This document shows positions 35,175-42,424 of a DNA stretch of 64,000 bases, in pieces; position 1 is the first letter of the stretch, and every line of letters begins with the position of its first letter. The DNA is from Stutzerimonas stutzeri (GTDB taxonomy: Bacteria; Pseudomonadota; Gammaproteobacteria; Pseudomonadales; Pseudomonadaceae), in assembly GCF_009789555.1 (NCBI RefSeq), contig NZ_CP046902.1, forward strand, positions 1,628,001 through 1,692,000, in the 5' to 3' direction. Position numbers and translations under genes: made by a program. The notes below the pieces were generated by a model, which saw nothing but the letters and a program-made list of their open reading frames with translations, was not told the DNA's origin and made no database searches.

Positions 35175-35855
35175 CTAGACGTCCGACCATCGGCGCAGCA
35201 GGTTGTGGTAGGTGCCGGTCAATTGCACGAGTGACGGATGCTCCGGGACGTCCTGTGTCAGTCGCTGGATCGCCTGGTCCATCTCGTAGAGCAGGGTGCG
35301 TTGACCGTCGTCGCGCACCAGGCTCTGGGTCCAGAAGAATGAGGCGATGCGCGCCCCACGCGTTACCGGCTCGACCTTGTGCAGACTGGTTGCCGGGTAC
35401 AGCACCAGATCGCCCGCGGCAAACTTGACCCGCTGGGTGCCGTAGGTGTCCTGGATTACCAGTTCGCCGCCGTCATAGTCGTTCGGATCGCTGAAAAACA
35501 GCGTCGCGGAGACATCGGTGCGCACGCGCTCCGGGCTGTTCTTCACCTGGCGGATGGCGTTGTCGATGTGATAGCCGAAGGCGCCGCCCTCGGTGTAGCA
35601 ATTGAACAGCGGTGGAAACACCTTGTGAGGCAGGGCTGCGGACATGAACAGGGGATTCTGCCAGAGGCGCTGGAGCATCGCCTCGGCAATCTCCCTGGCC
35701 AGCGGCGCATCCTCCGGTAGCTGGAGATTGTGCTTGGATCTGGCCGACTGGTAGCCCGCCGTGACCTTGCCGTCGACCCACTGGGCTTGCTCGAGTGCGG
35801 CGCGGATGCGTATGGCTTCGTCGGAACTGAAGACAGCGGGGATGTGCAGCAGCAT
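35175..35855 (-). CDS. piuC: PiuC, PKHD-type Fe(II)/2-oxoglutarate dioxygenase
   Basis: A 226-residue dioxygenase. The iron-binding triad is His96, Asp98 (HID) and His159, with Arg169 (GARIA) binding 2-oxoglutarate. PiuC is part of the iron-uptake locus of pseudomonads and is co-regulated with the PiuA receptor; loss alters susceptibility to siderophore-linked antibiotics in P. aeruginosa. Its substrate is not established. It is divergent from piuA with two Fur boxes in the gap, one 29 bp before its start. The sel1 gene follows without a gap. Confidence 0.92.
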   Translation of the reverse strand: MLLHIPAVFSSDEAIRIRAALEQAQWVDGKVTAGYQSARSKHNLQLPEDAPLAREIAEAMLQRLWQNPLFMSAALPHKVFPPLFNCYTEGGAFGYHIDNAIRQVKNSPERVRTDVSATLFFSDPNDYDGGELVIQDTYGTQRVKFAAGDLVLYPATSLHKVEPVTRGARIASFFWTQSLVRDDGQRTLLYEMDQAIQRLTQDVPEHPSLVQLTGTYHNLLRRWSDV

Positions 35856-35883
35856 GTCGATCGCACTGGAAGCTGAATGGGTC

Positions 35884-35902
35884 GCAAATGATAATTAGTC
35901 TC
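35884..35902. promoter_or_regulatory. Fur box upstream of piuC
   Basis: GCAAATGATAATTAGTCTC matches 14 of 19 bases of the Fur consensus GATAATGATAATCATTATC. It is 29 bp before the piuC start and would give iron-dependent repression. Confidence 0.72.
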
Positions 35903-35952
35903 AGGCCGCTTGGCGACACCTTCGGAAACATTCAGTAAATTTTTTTCTTGCG

Positions 35953-35971
35953 CTAATTGATATCGATTATC
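35953..35971. promoter_or_regulatory. Fur box upstream of piuA
   Basis: CTAATTGATATCGATTATC matches 12 of 19 bases of the Fur consensus, with both TGAT and ATTATC cores intact. It lies 49 bp before the piuA start. Confidence 0.65.
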
Positions 35972-36019
35972 GTTTGTTCTAGATTTCGCGACCTCAGACT
36001 TCCTTCAACGAGAACAACG

Positions 36020-38308
36020 ATGTCTTCGATGCCTTTGGATCGCCCCGTTTCCACGCCGCGTCTTATCGCCACCGCCGTCGGTGTTGCCATGACCGGCATT
36101 TCAGCCGCACCGCTGGCACAAGCCGCTCAATCCGAGCCACTCAGCCTGGGCACCACGACCGTGACGGGCGATGCGGTGGACAATGGCGATTACCGGGTCG
36201 ATCAGGCGCAGTCATCCAAATACACCGCGCCGTTGCGCGATACGCCACGCTCGGTCACCGTCGTGCCTCAACAGGTGCTCAAGGACACCCACTCGCTGAA
36301 CCTGCAGGACGCGTTGCGTACCGTGCCAGGTATCACCATGGGGGCGGGCGAGGGCGGTAACCCGACGGGTGACCGTCCGTTCATTCGTGGTTTCGACTCG
36401 CAAAGCAGCATGTACCTGGACGGTGTTCGTGATACCGGTGCGCAGAACCGCGAAATCTTCGCCATCGAGGCGGTGGAAGTGGTCAAGGGGTCGGACTCGG
36501 CCATGGGCGGACGCAACGCGGCGGGGGGCAGTATCAACCTGGTGAGCAAGAAGGCGCATCTGGGCAATTCGCTCGACGGCGGCTTCACCTGGGGCTCGGA
36601 CCAGACCCAGCGCTACACCCTTGACGGCAACTACCAGCTCAGCGATACCGCCGCCGGGCGTTTGAATCTGATGCGCCATGAAAGCAACGTCGCCGGTCGC
36701 GATGCGGTGAACAACGACCGCTGGGGCCTGGCTGCTTCGCTCGCCTTCGGGCTGGGTACGCCCACGCGTGTTTTCCTCGATTACTACCACATGGAAAACG
36801 ACGATCTGCCCGATTCGGGTATCCCCTACAGCCTGAACGCGGGCTCGACGGCCGGACGCACATCGGCCAACCCGGACAAGCCGACCGATGGTGGCGACAG
36901 CAGCAATTTCTATGGCCTCAAGCATCGCGACTTTTCCAAAGGGCGCGCCGATATCTCGACGATTGCCATCGAGCACGACCTGAGCGACAACCTGACGGTC
37001 AAGAACACCCTTCGTCATGGCAGCTCCATGCAGGACTACATCTGGAGCCAGCCGGATGACAGCAAGGGCAATATCCTCAACGATCAGGTGTTCCGACGCG
37101 CCAACCAGCGCGTGAGCAATACCACCGGCACCCTCAACCAGACCGAGCTGTTCGGCGAAACCGTGATCGCCGGTTTCAAGAACAGCTTTTCGTTCGGCGT
37201 GGAGCTGGGTCGCGAGTCCGTGGATCGCTCCGGCTATAGCCTGCCAGGCACCAATGCCGGTACCTGCACGCCCGCACTCGTTGCTTCCGGCGACTGTACG
37301 TCGCTGTCGAACCCGAACCCGGACCAGGCTTACACCGGCGCTATCACGCGTAATTACTACGGCACCGAATCCGATGCCGATACGCGGGCGCTCTGGGCAT
37401 TCGACACGCTTGAACTGACCCAGCAATGGCTGCTGAACATGGGCCTGCGTTACGACTACTTCGAGACCCAGGCCAAGACCCGCGCCGCAACCGGCGTGAC
37501 CCGTATCGAAGATACCAGCGAGTTCATAACCGGCCAGCTGGGCCTGGTTTACAAGCCGGTCGAGAACGGCAGCTTCTACGTGTCCTATGCGACATCGGCG
37601 ACGCCGCCCGGCTCCACGCTGGGCGAAGGCGCGGAACCGAACTCGCTGAACAACGGGAACGGCACCGCTGGAAGCATTCGTAGCGATATGGAGCCCGAAG
37701 AAACCACCAATTACGAGATCGGTACCAAGTGGGATCTGCTCGACAACCGGCTGTCCCTCGCGGCGGCGGTGTTCCGCACTGAAAAGGACAACGCGCGCGT
37801 GCTGGCCACCGACTTCACCTACGAAAACGTCGGAAAGACCCGCGTGGACGGTTACGAGCTGACCGCCACCGGACGTCTGACGCCCAAGTGGAACGTCTTC
37901 GCAGGGTACAGCTATCTGGACAGCGAGCTCGTCGAAGGCGGCGCGGTCGGTAACCGGGCGGGCGCCGTCACCAGCCCGACCAATCCGGACAATGGCAATC
38001 AGTTGGCGAACACGCCGAACCACTCCTTCAGCCTCTGGACTACCTATGATGTGACCGACAAGCTGGTCGTCGGTGGTGGGGCGTTCTACGTCGATGAGGT
38101 CTACGGCAACACCGCCAACACGGTGATGGTCGACTCGTACTGGCGTTACGACGCGATGGCCAGTTACAAGGTCAGCAAGCATCTCGACCTGCAGGTCAAT
38201 GTGCAGAACCTGACCGACGAGACGTATTACGACAGGGCCTATGGCGCGCACTATGCCAGCCAGGCCGCGGGTCGTACGGCGCTGCTGAGCACCAACTTCC
38301 ACTTCTGA
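36020..38308 (+). CDS. piuA: PiuA-type TonB-dependent catecholate siderophore receptor
   Basis: A 762-residue outer-membrane receptor of the Fiu/PiuA group. The N-terminal signal ends near AQA-A at about residue 37. A plug domain (about 50-170: TVVPQQVLKDTHSLNLQDAL, PGITMGAGEGG, PFIRGFDSQSS, VEVVKGSDSAMGGRNAAGG) is followed by a 22-strand barrel ending in LLSTNFHF. PiuA imports ferric catecholates and several siderophore-drug conjugates in P. aeruginosa. The ATG at 36020 has a weak GAG site; the frame is open from 35957 but begins inside the Fur-box region. A strong terminator follows. Confidence 0.92.
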   Translation: MSSMPLDRPVSTPRLIATAVGVAMTGISAAPLAQAAQSEPLSLGTTTVTGDAVDNGDYRVDQAQSSKYTAPLRDTPRSVTVVPQQVLKDTHSLNLQDALRTVPGITMGAGEGGNPTGDRPFIRGFDSQSSMYLDGVRDTGAQNREIFAIEAVEVVKGSDSAMGGRNAAGGSINLVSKKAHLGNSLDGGFTWGSDQTQRYTLDGNYQLSDTAAGRLNLMRHESNVAGRDAVNNDRWGLAASLAFGLGTPTRVFLDYYHMENDDLPDSGIPYSLNAGSTAGRTSANPDKPTDGGDSSNFYGLKHRDFSKGRADISTIAIEHDLSDNLTVKNTLRHGSSMQDYIWSQPDDSKGNILNDQVFRRANQRVSNTTGTLNQTELFGETVIAGFKNSFSFGVELGRESVDRSGYSLPGTNAGTCTPALVASGDCTSLSNPNPDQAYTGAITRNYYGTESDADTRALWAFDTLELTQQWLLNMGLRYDYFETQAKTRAATGVTRIEDTSEFITGQLGLVYKPVENGSFYVSYATSATPPGSTLGEGAEPNSLNNGNGTAGSIRSDMEPEETTNYEIGTKWDLLDNRLSLAAAVFRTEKDNARVLATDFTYENVGKTRVDGYELTATGRLTPKWNVFAGYSYLDSELVEGGAVGNRAGAVTSPTNPDNGNQLANTPNHSFSLWTTYDVTDKLVVGGGAFYVDEVYGNTANTVMVDSYWRYDAMASYKVSKHLDLQVNVQNLTDETYYDRAYGAHYASQAAGRTALLSTNFHF

Positions 38309-38356
38309 TCGACGTTTCAGGCACGGCCGCTTGCCCGCGGTCGGGTCGAGGACGAG

Positions 38357-38381
38357 CCCCGCCGATAGGCGGGGTTTTTTT
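38357..38381 (+). terminator. Rho-independent terminator of piuA
   Basis: CCCCGCC-GATA-GGCGGGG followed by seven T: a perfect 7-bp stem, tetraloop and T-run, 48 bp past the piuA stop. Confidence 0.9.
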
Positions 38382-38505
38382 CAAGGCTTCGTTCCTGGCC
38401 CGCCTTGCCGTGACGGGCTCCAGGGCGCGGTCAACGCCCGTTGGGTACCGGCCGCGGGTCCGGCAGCGGATCGCCGGCTGACATCACAACGACTCCCGCA
38501 GCGAA

Positions 38506-40071
38506 TCAGTAGAGATCGCGCCGGTAGCGGCCTTCGTCGCGAAGCGCCTGCAACCGCCCCGCGCCCAGCACACCGGCGAGAATCTGCTGCACCTCGCGTC
38601 CCATCCCTTCGAGGCTTCCACAGACATAAACGGCGGCGCCCTCGTCGATCCACTGGCGCAGCTCATCCGCCGCATCACGGAGTACATGCTGGACGTAGAT
38701 TTTTTCCGCCTGATCGCGTGAAAACGCCAGGTCGAGCCGTTGCAGATGGCCCGATTGCAGCCATCCGTGCAGTTCGTCATGCAACAGTTGGTCATGCGCC
38801 GCGTTACGCTCGCCGAACAACAGCCAGTTGCGTGAACCCGGTGTAGCGGCACGCTCGCGCAGGTGAGCGCGCAGCCCGGCCAGGCCGGTGCCGTTGCCGA
38901 TCAGGATCATCGGGCGCTGCGGCTCCGGCCCGTGAAAACCGGGGTTGCTGCGAATGCGAAGATCGATAGGATCACCCGGCACGGCATGCCGGCAGAGCCA
39001 GCCTGAGCCCAGGCCGAGCTGACCATCGGCATGCCGCGTCTCACGCACCAGCAGCTGTATACGGCCCTCCTCGGGAATCGAGGCGATCGAATATTCACGG
39101 TGCGGCAGCTGTGGCAGTGCCAGCAGCGCCTCGATATCCAGATCGTTCAGCCCATCGGAGGCCGGTGGCAGCCGCTTCGAAGCCAGCACGGCCGCCAGCG
39201 TCTGCCCGCCTTCGACTGGCTGGGCGGGGTCGAAGCCGGCGTGTCGAAGCCGTTGCGCAACGGAGGCGTCGGCGTGGCGTGGCCCGATCTCGGCGATATC
39301 GCCGGCGCGCCATGGCGGCGTAGAGTCGGTCGGATAAAGCGTCAGCTGGAAGATCGCGGCGCCGGCACTGCCTGGATTCAGCAACTGGCGGCTGTCCAGC
39401 CGCCAGGGTCGATAGGGCGCCGGCTGCCAATCGACGAAGTCGCTGCGGCCGCTGAGGTGTCCGAGCTGATGTTGCCAGTGGCGCAGCGCGCCGGCATCGC
39501 TGCGATCCACTTCCAGGCTGTCGAACAGTGGCTGGGCACCCAACTGGCGGAGCCGGGCATCGAGTCGCCGGCCGAAGCCGCAGAAGCGGGTGTACTGACG
39601 ATCGCCGAGCGCGAGCAGGGCGTATTCCAATGTGGGAAGGCCGCTGTTCATGTTCGACAGGCGTCGTTCGAAATGGGCGGCGTTGTCCGGCGCTTCGCCT
39701 TCGCCGTAGGTGCTGACGATAAAGAGCATGCGGCGCTGCGTCGCGAGTGTCGTCGCGTCAATCCGGTTCAGCGCCCGGCTTTCAACCTCCAGCCCTGCAT
39801 CGCGCAACTGGCTGACGCTGCGTTCGGCCAGCTCGCGGGCATGCCCGCCTTGACTGGCATAGGCAACCAGCAGCGTGTCGGTGCCCGGCTGCGCCTTGGC
39901 TGGCGTGTTCCGCCGATGACGATGCCAGACCAGCAGGCATATGCCGAGATAGGCCGCGATCACCAGTATCGCCGAGACGTGTCGCGGCGGCTGCCACTCG
40001 AAAAGCACGACGGCCAGTAGCGCGCACGCCAAAGGCGGGGCCCAGGACTGGAGCGCGGGGAAGCGAGGCAA
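38506..40071 (-). CDS. Membrane-anchored flavodoxin/NADPH oxidoreductase (PiuB C-terminal type)
   Basis: A 521-residue protein with two N-terminal membrane helices (about 10-50), a flavodoxin domain (LLVAYASQGGHARELAERS; STYGEGEAPDNA; LALGDRQYTRFCGFG) and a FAD/NADPH reductase domain (REYSIAS for FAD; ILIGNGTGLAGLRAHL for NADPH; C-terminal YVCGSLEGM). This is the sulfite-reductase flavoprotein or cytochrome P450 reductase plan, and in iron loci it is thought to reduce ferric siderophores. In P. aeruginosa PiuB a PepSY part and a flavodoxin part occur together; here the PepSY part is a separate gene at 41668. It ends about 200 bp from the piuA stop. Confidence 0.88.
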   Translation of the reverse strand: MPRFPALQSWAPPLACALLAVVLFEWQPPRHVSAILVIAAYLGICLLVWHRHRRNTPAKAQPGTDTLLVAYASQGGHARELAERSVSQLRDAGLEVESRALNRIDATTLATQRRMLFIVSTYGEGEAPDNAAHFERRLSNMNSGLPTLEYALLALGDRQYTRFCGFGRRLDARLRQLGAQPLFDSLEVDRSDAGALRHWQHQLGHLSGRSDFVDWQPAPYRPWRLDSRQLLNPGSAGAAIFQLTLYPTDSTPPWRAGDIAEIGPRHADASVAQRLRHAGFDPAQPVEGGQTLAAVLASKRLPPASDGLNDLDIEALLALPQLPHREYSIASIPEEGRIQLLVRETRHADGQLGLGSGWLCRHAVPGDPIDLRIRSNPGFHGPEPQRPMILIGNGTGLAGLRAHLRERAATPGSRNWLLFGERNAAHDQLLHDELHGWLQSGHLQRLDLAFSRDQAEKIYVQHVLRDAADELRQWIDEGAAVYVCGSLEGMGREVQQILAGVLGAGRLQALRDEGRYRRDLY

Positions 40072-40220
40072 GGTAGACCGTCTCCTGCGGTTGACGAACG
40101 GTGGGTACGTGCTGTGAGTTGTGGACGATCATCGAGCAGGCGCAGCGCATAGTCGGCTGGCCGCAGCGTACCGCGCCTGTGCATGCCCTGCGCGGCATGG
40201 GTTCACGCGGTAGCCGACGA

Positions 40221-40246
40221 GGCAGCGGCAGCCCGTCGCCGCTGCC
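40221..40246 (-). terminator. Hairpin after the DUF4198 gene
   Basis: GGCAGCGGC and GCCGCTGCC pair perfectly over 9 bp around an 8-base loop, 12 bp beyond the DUF4198 stop on the minus strand. No T-run. The 187-bp gap also holds the promoter of the downstream reductase gene. Confidence 0.45.
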
Positions 40247-40258
40247 GTTCGCGCACCG

Positions 40259-41134
40259 TTAAGGCGCGAGCACTTCCAGCGTGGCGCTGTAGCTGGCTCG
40301 GCGCTCGGTGGCGGGCTGGGTGACGCCCTTGTCGGTCTTCAGTTCCGCCTCCAGCCAGTACATGCCGGCTTCCGGCCAGGTGATGCTGACCTTGCCTTGT
40401 TCATCGGTTTTTGCATTGATCTCGCCGAGCTGGTCGCGATAACGATTGCCGCCAGGAATCACGCTGATCTCGACGCCGGCTGCGGGCTTGCCGTCGAGCA
40501 GGAAGGTGAACTCGGCCGCTTCGCCGGCGAACAGGTCATTGGGGTGAGTGATCGGAGCCAGTTCCAGACCCTTGCCCGTGGTTTTCAGTACCGTCTCGGT
40601 GGGGTTGCCGGAGGTCACGAAGACTTCCATGCGGCTGCTGGTCTGGCTCACCTTGAGGTCGTCGGCCTTGGCCGGAACATCCTTGGCGAAGCTGTCCGGG
40701 CTGCCCATCCAGCGCCGGGATTGGCCGTTTTCCTTCCAGCTGGCGAACAGCCCGTCGTTTGCAACGGCCAGCTTATAGGTGCCTTTTTGCGTCAGATGCA
40801 GGTCGAAGGTGCTGCGGTAGCGCCCGAGATTGCCGTTTTCGGCCTTGAGCGTCGAACCATCCGGTGCGAGCAACTGAAGCTCGGGGGCCGGGCGTGGGCG
40901 CATGCCCGGAGGGCCGCCAGCCGGCGCGTCATCGAGATTGCCGATGCCCTTGAGGCGTAGCGGGAAGTGTTCGAAGTAGAACAGGTCGTTGGAGACGGCT
41001 GCGTCCACGGTGATCCAGGGATCTTCGCCAGACAGGACGGTCGCCGACGGCAGCATCCAGGCACGGTGGGCCTGGGCGGAGAGGGGCAGGCAGACCGCCA
41101 GTGCCAGGGCGGTCCATTTGATCATTGGTTTCAT
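40259..41134 (-). CDS. DUF4198 exported protein
   Basis: A 291-residue periplasmic protein: signal peptide with cleavage after AQA (about residue 22), and a DUF4198 body that starts HRAWMLPSATVLSG and contains repeated beta-sandwich signatures (WITVDAAVSNDLFYFEHFPL; GKPAAGVEISVIPGG; WPEAGMYWLEAEL). Histidines at the mature start suggest metal binding. The family is found with TonB receptors and is proposed to work in nickel, cobalt or iron uptake. The ATG at 41134 has CAGGAAG upstream. Three minus-strand genes (PepSY, DUF2271, DUF4198) are closely spaced and probably one operon. Confidence 0.86.
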   Translation of the reverse strand: MKPMIKWTALALAVCLPLSAQAHRAWMLPSATVLSGEDPWITVDAAVSNDLFYFEHFPLRLKGIGNLDDAPAGGPPGMRPRPAPELQLLAPDGSTLKAENGNLGRYRSTFDLHLTQKGTYKLAVANDGLFASWKENGQSRRWMGSPDSFAKDVPAKADDLKVSQTSSRMEVFVTSGNPTETVLKTTGKGLELAPITHPNDLFAGEAAEFTFLLDGKPAAGVEISVIPGGNRYRDQLGEINAKTDEQGKVSITWPEAGMYWLEAELKTDKGVTQPATERRASYSATLEVLAP

Positions 41135-41148
41135 ATCGGCTTCCTGAG

Positions 41149-41658
41149 TCAGGGGGTGACAGTGACGGAAATGGCGCCCAGTTCGCTTTCGCCCTGGGCC
41201 TGGTGGGTCTGCGGTCGGGTGGGCGGCCAACTGAACGGAACACGCAGCAATTCGCGCCCCCCCACCTCCCGGGCGGCTTCTACAACCAGGCGGTACTCGC
41301 CGGGCGCCAGGTCTTCGAGCGGAGCCTGATCGCCATCGAAGGACAGGCTATGGTGGCCGACGGCGCGGGTCGCGGCGCTGACACCGTCAATCGGCAATTC
41401 GACGGTGCGTCCGCTGCGTCGCCACCACTGGCGCAGGTCCTTCAGCCATTTCTCGCCTTCCTTGTCCTTCAACTTCGTGTCGTACCACACCGCCAGGTTG
41501 GCGGCGTGGCTCTGGTCCGGACGCTCCAGCCAGATCGCCACGTAGGGGCGGTGATACTCGGCGACCTGCAGTCGCGGAATCTCGACGGAAACTTGCAGAT
41601 CGGCCGCCATCAGCGGCGCGCTGAACAGGGCGAGGGGCAACAGCACGGATTTACGCAT
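41149..41658 (-). CDS. DUF2271 exported protein
   Basis: A 169-residue periplasmic protein with a signal peptide cleaved after LMA-A (about residue 18) and a DUF2271 beta-fold (VSVEIPRLQVAEYHRPYVAIWLE; KEGEKWLKDLRQWWRRSGR; LAPGEYRLVVEAARE). The family accompanies PepSY and DUF4198 genes near iron receptors; its role is unknown. It follows the PepSY gene by 9 bp and precedes DUF4198 by 14 bp. Confidence 0.88.
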   Translation of the reverse strand: MRKSVLLPLALFSAPLMAADLQVSVEIPRLQVAEYHRPYVAIWLERPDQSHAANLAVWYDTKLKDKEGEKWLKDLRQWWRRSGRTVELPIDGVSAATRAVGHHSLSFDGDQAPLEDLAPGEYRLVVEAAREVGGRELLRVPFSWPPTRPQTHQAQGESELGAISVTVTP

Positions 41659-41667
41659 CGCGGGTCC

Positions 41668-42261
41668 TTAGTGAATGAACAGCAGGGCCAGCAGCACCGG
41701 AATCACCAGGCCCAGCCCGACCAGTGGCCAGGTGCCGGGGCGGCCGGTTGCATGTCGCTGCAGCAGCAGCAGTCCGGTGAGGCTGAAAATGACGCAGGCT
41801 ACGGCAAAGATATCGATGAACCAGCTCCAGGCCGTGCCGGTGTTACGACCCTTATGCAGGTCGTTGAGGTAGGAAATCCAACCACGGTCGGTAGATTCGT
41901 AGAGCAACTCGCCGTTTTCCAGCGCCAGGCTCAGCCAGGCATCGCCGCCAGGGCGGGGCAGGGCGACGTAGAGTTCGCCGTCGCTCCATTCGGCGTCCCG
42001 GCCGGTCAAGTCGATGCTCAGCTCGTTCTCCAGCCAGCCTTTCAGATCGTCCGGCAGGCCTTCGGCGGGCGGATCGGCCATTAGCGTTTGCTGCAAGGGC
42101 GCCGGCAGCGACGCCTCTCGTTCGATGATCGTCGGCTTCGCCTCGATCTGAGACGCATGGTTCAAGGTGATTCCCGTAACGGCGAACAGCAACATGCCAA
42201 CCAGGCACAGCGCGGAGCTGATCCAGTGCCATTGGCGCAGGGTGCCGAGCCAGAGTTGCAT
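41668..42261 (-). CDS. PepSY-type membrane protein
   Basis: A 197-residue protein. The first helix (about 12-35) is followed by a periplasmic part typical of PepSY-associated proteins and then by two helices (about 145-165 and 173-195). HHxxGxxL-type motifs are represented by LRQWHWISSALCLVGMLLFAVTG and DLHKGRNTG. Full-size relatives have ferric-reductase activity with a flavodoxin reductase; here the partner reductase is a separate gene at 38506. It is the first gene of its operon. Confidence 0.86.
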   Translation of the reverse strand: MQLWLGTLRQWHWISSALCLVGMLLFAVTGITLNHASQIEAKPTIIEREASLPAPLQQTLMADPPAEGLPDDLKGWLENELSIDLTGRDAEWSDGELYVALPRPGGDAWLSLALENGELLYESTDRGWISYLNDLHKGRNTGTAWSWFIDIFAVACVIFSLTGLLLLQRHATGRPGTWPLVGLGLVIPVLLALLFIH

Positions 42262-42376
42262 GGAAATCCTTTGTTCGAATGGGCGGTGGCGCGATTCTAG
42301 GGTGCTTCCAGGTTGAATGCTAAAGATTTACAGACAGCATACATTCGCGTCTGCGAACCCCGGCTCCAGCCTCACA

Positions 42377-42406
42377 CAACGAAGCCGGGCAGGCCCGGCT
42401 TCGTTG
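42377..42406 (-). terminator. Perfect 14-bp hairpin after the second TonB receptor
   Basis: CAACGAAGCCGGGC-AG-GCCCGGCTTCGTTG pairs perfectly and starts 18 bp past the receptor stop at 42425 (minus strand). It has no T-run but is long enough to act as a terminator or barrier. Confidence 0.65.
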
Positions 42407-42424
42407 CGTTGCGTTGTGCGTGGA

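Noticed and set aside
36212..38302. Minus-strand open frame of 696 codons opposite piuA
   Set aside because: Antisense shadow of the TonB receptor; its sequence is dominated by repeated R, V, H and G runs and has no family features.
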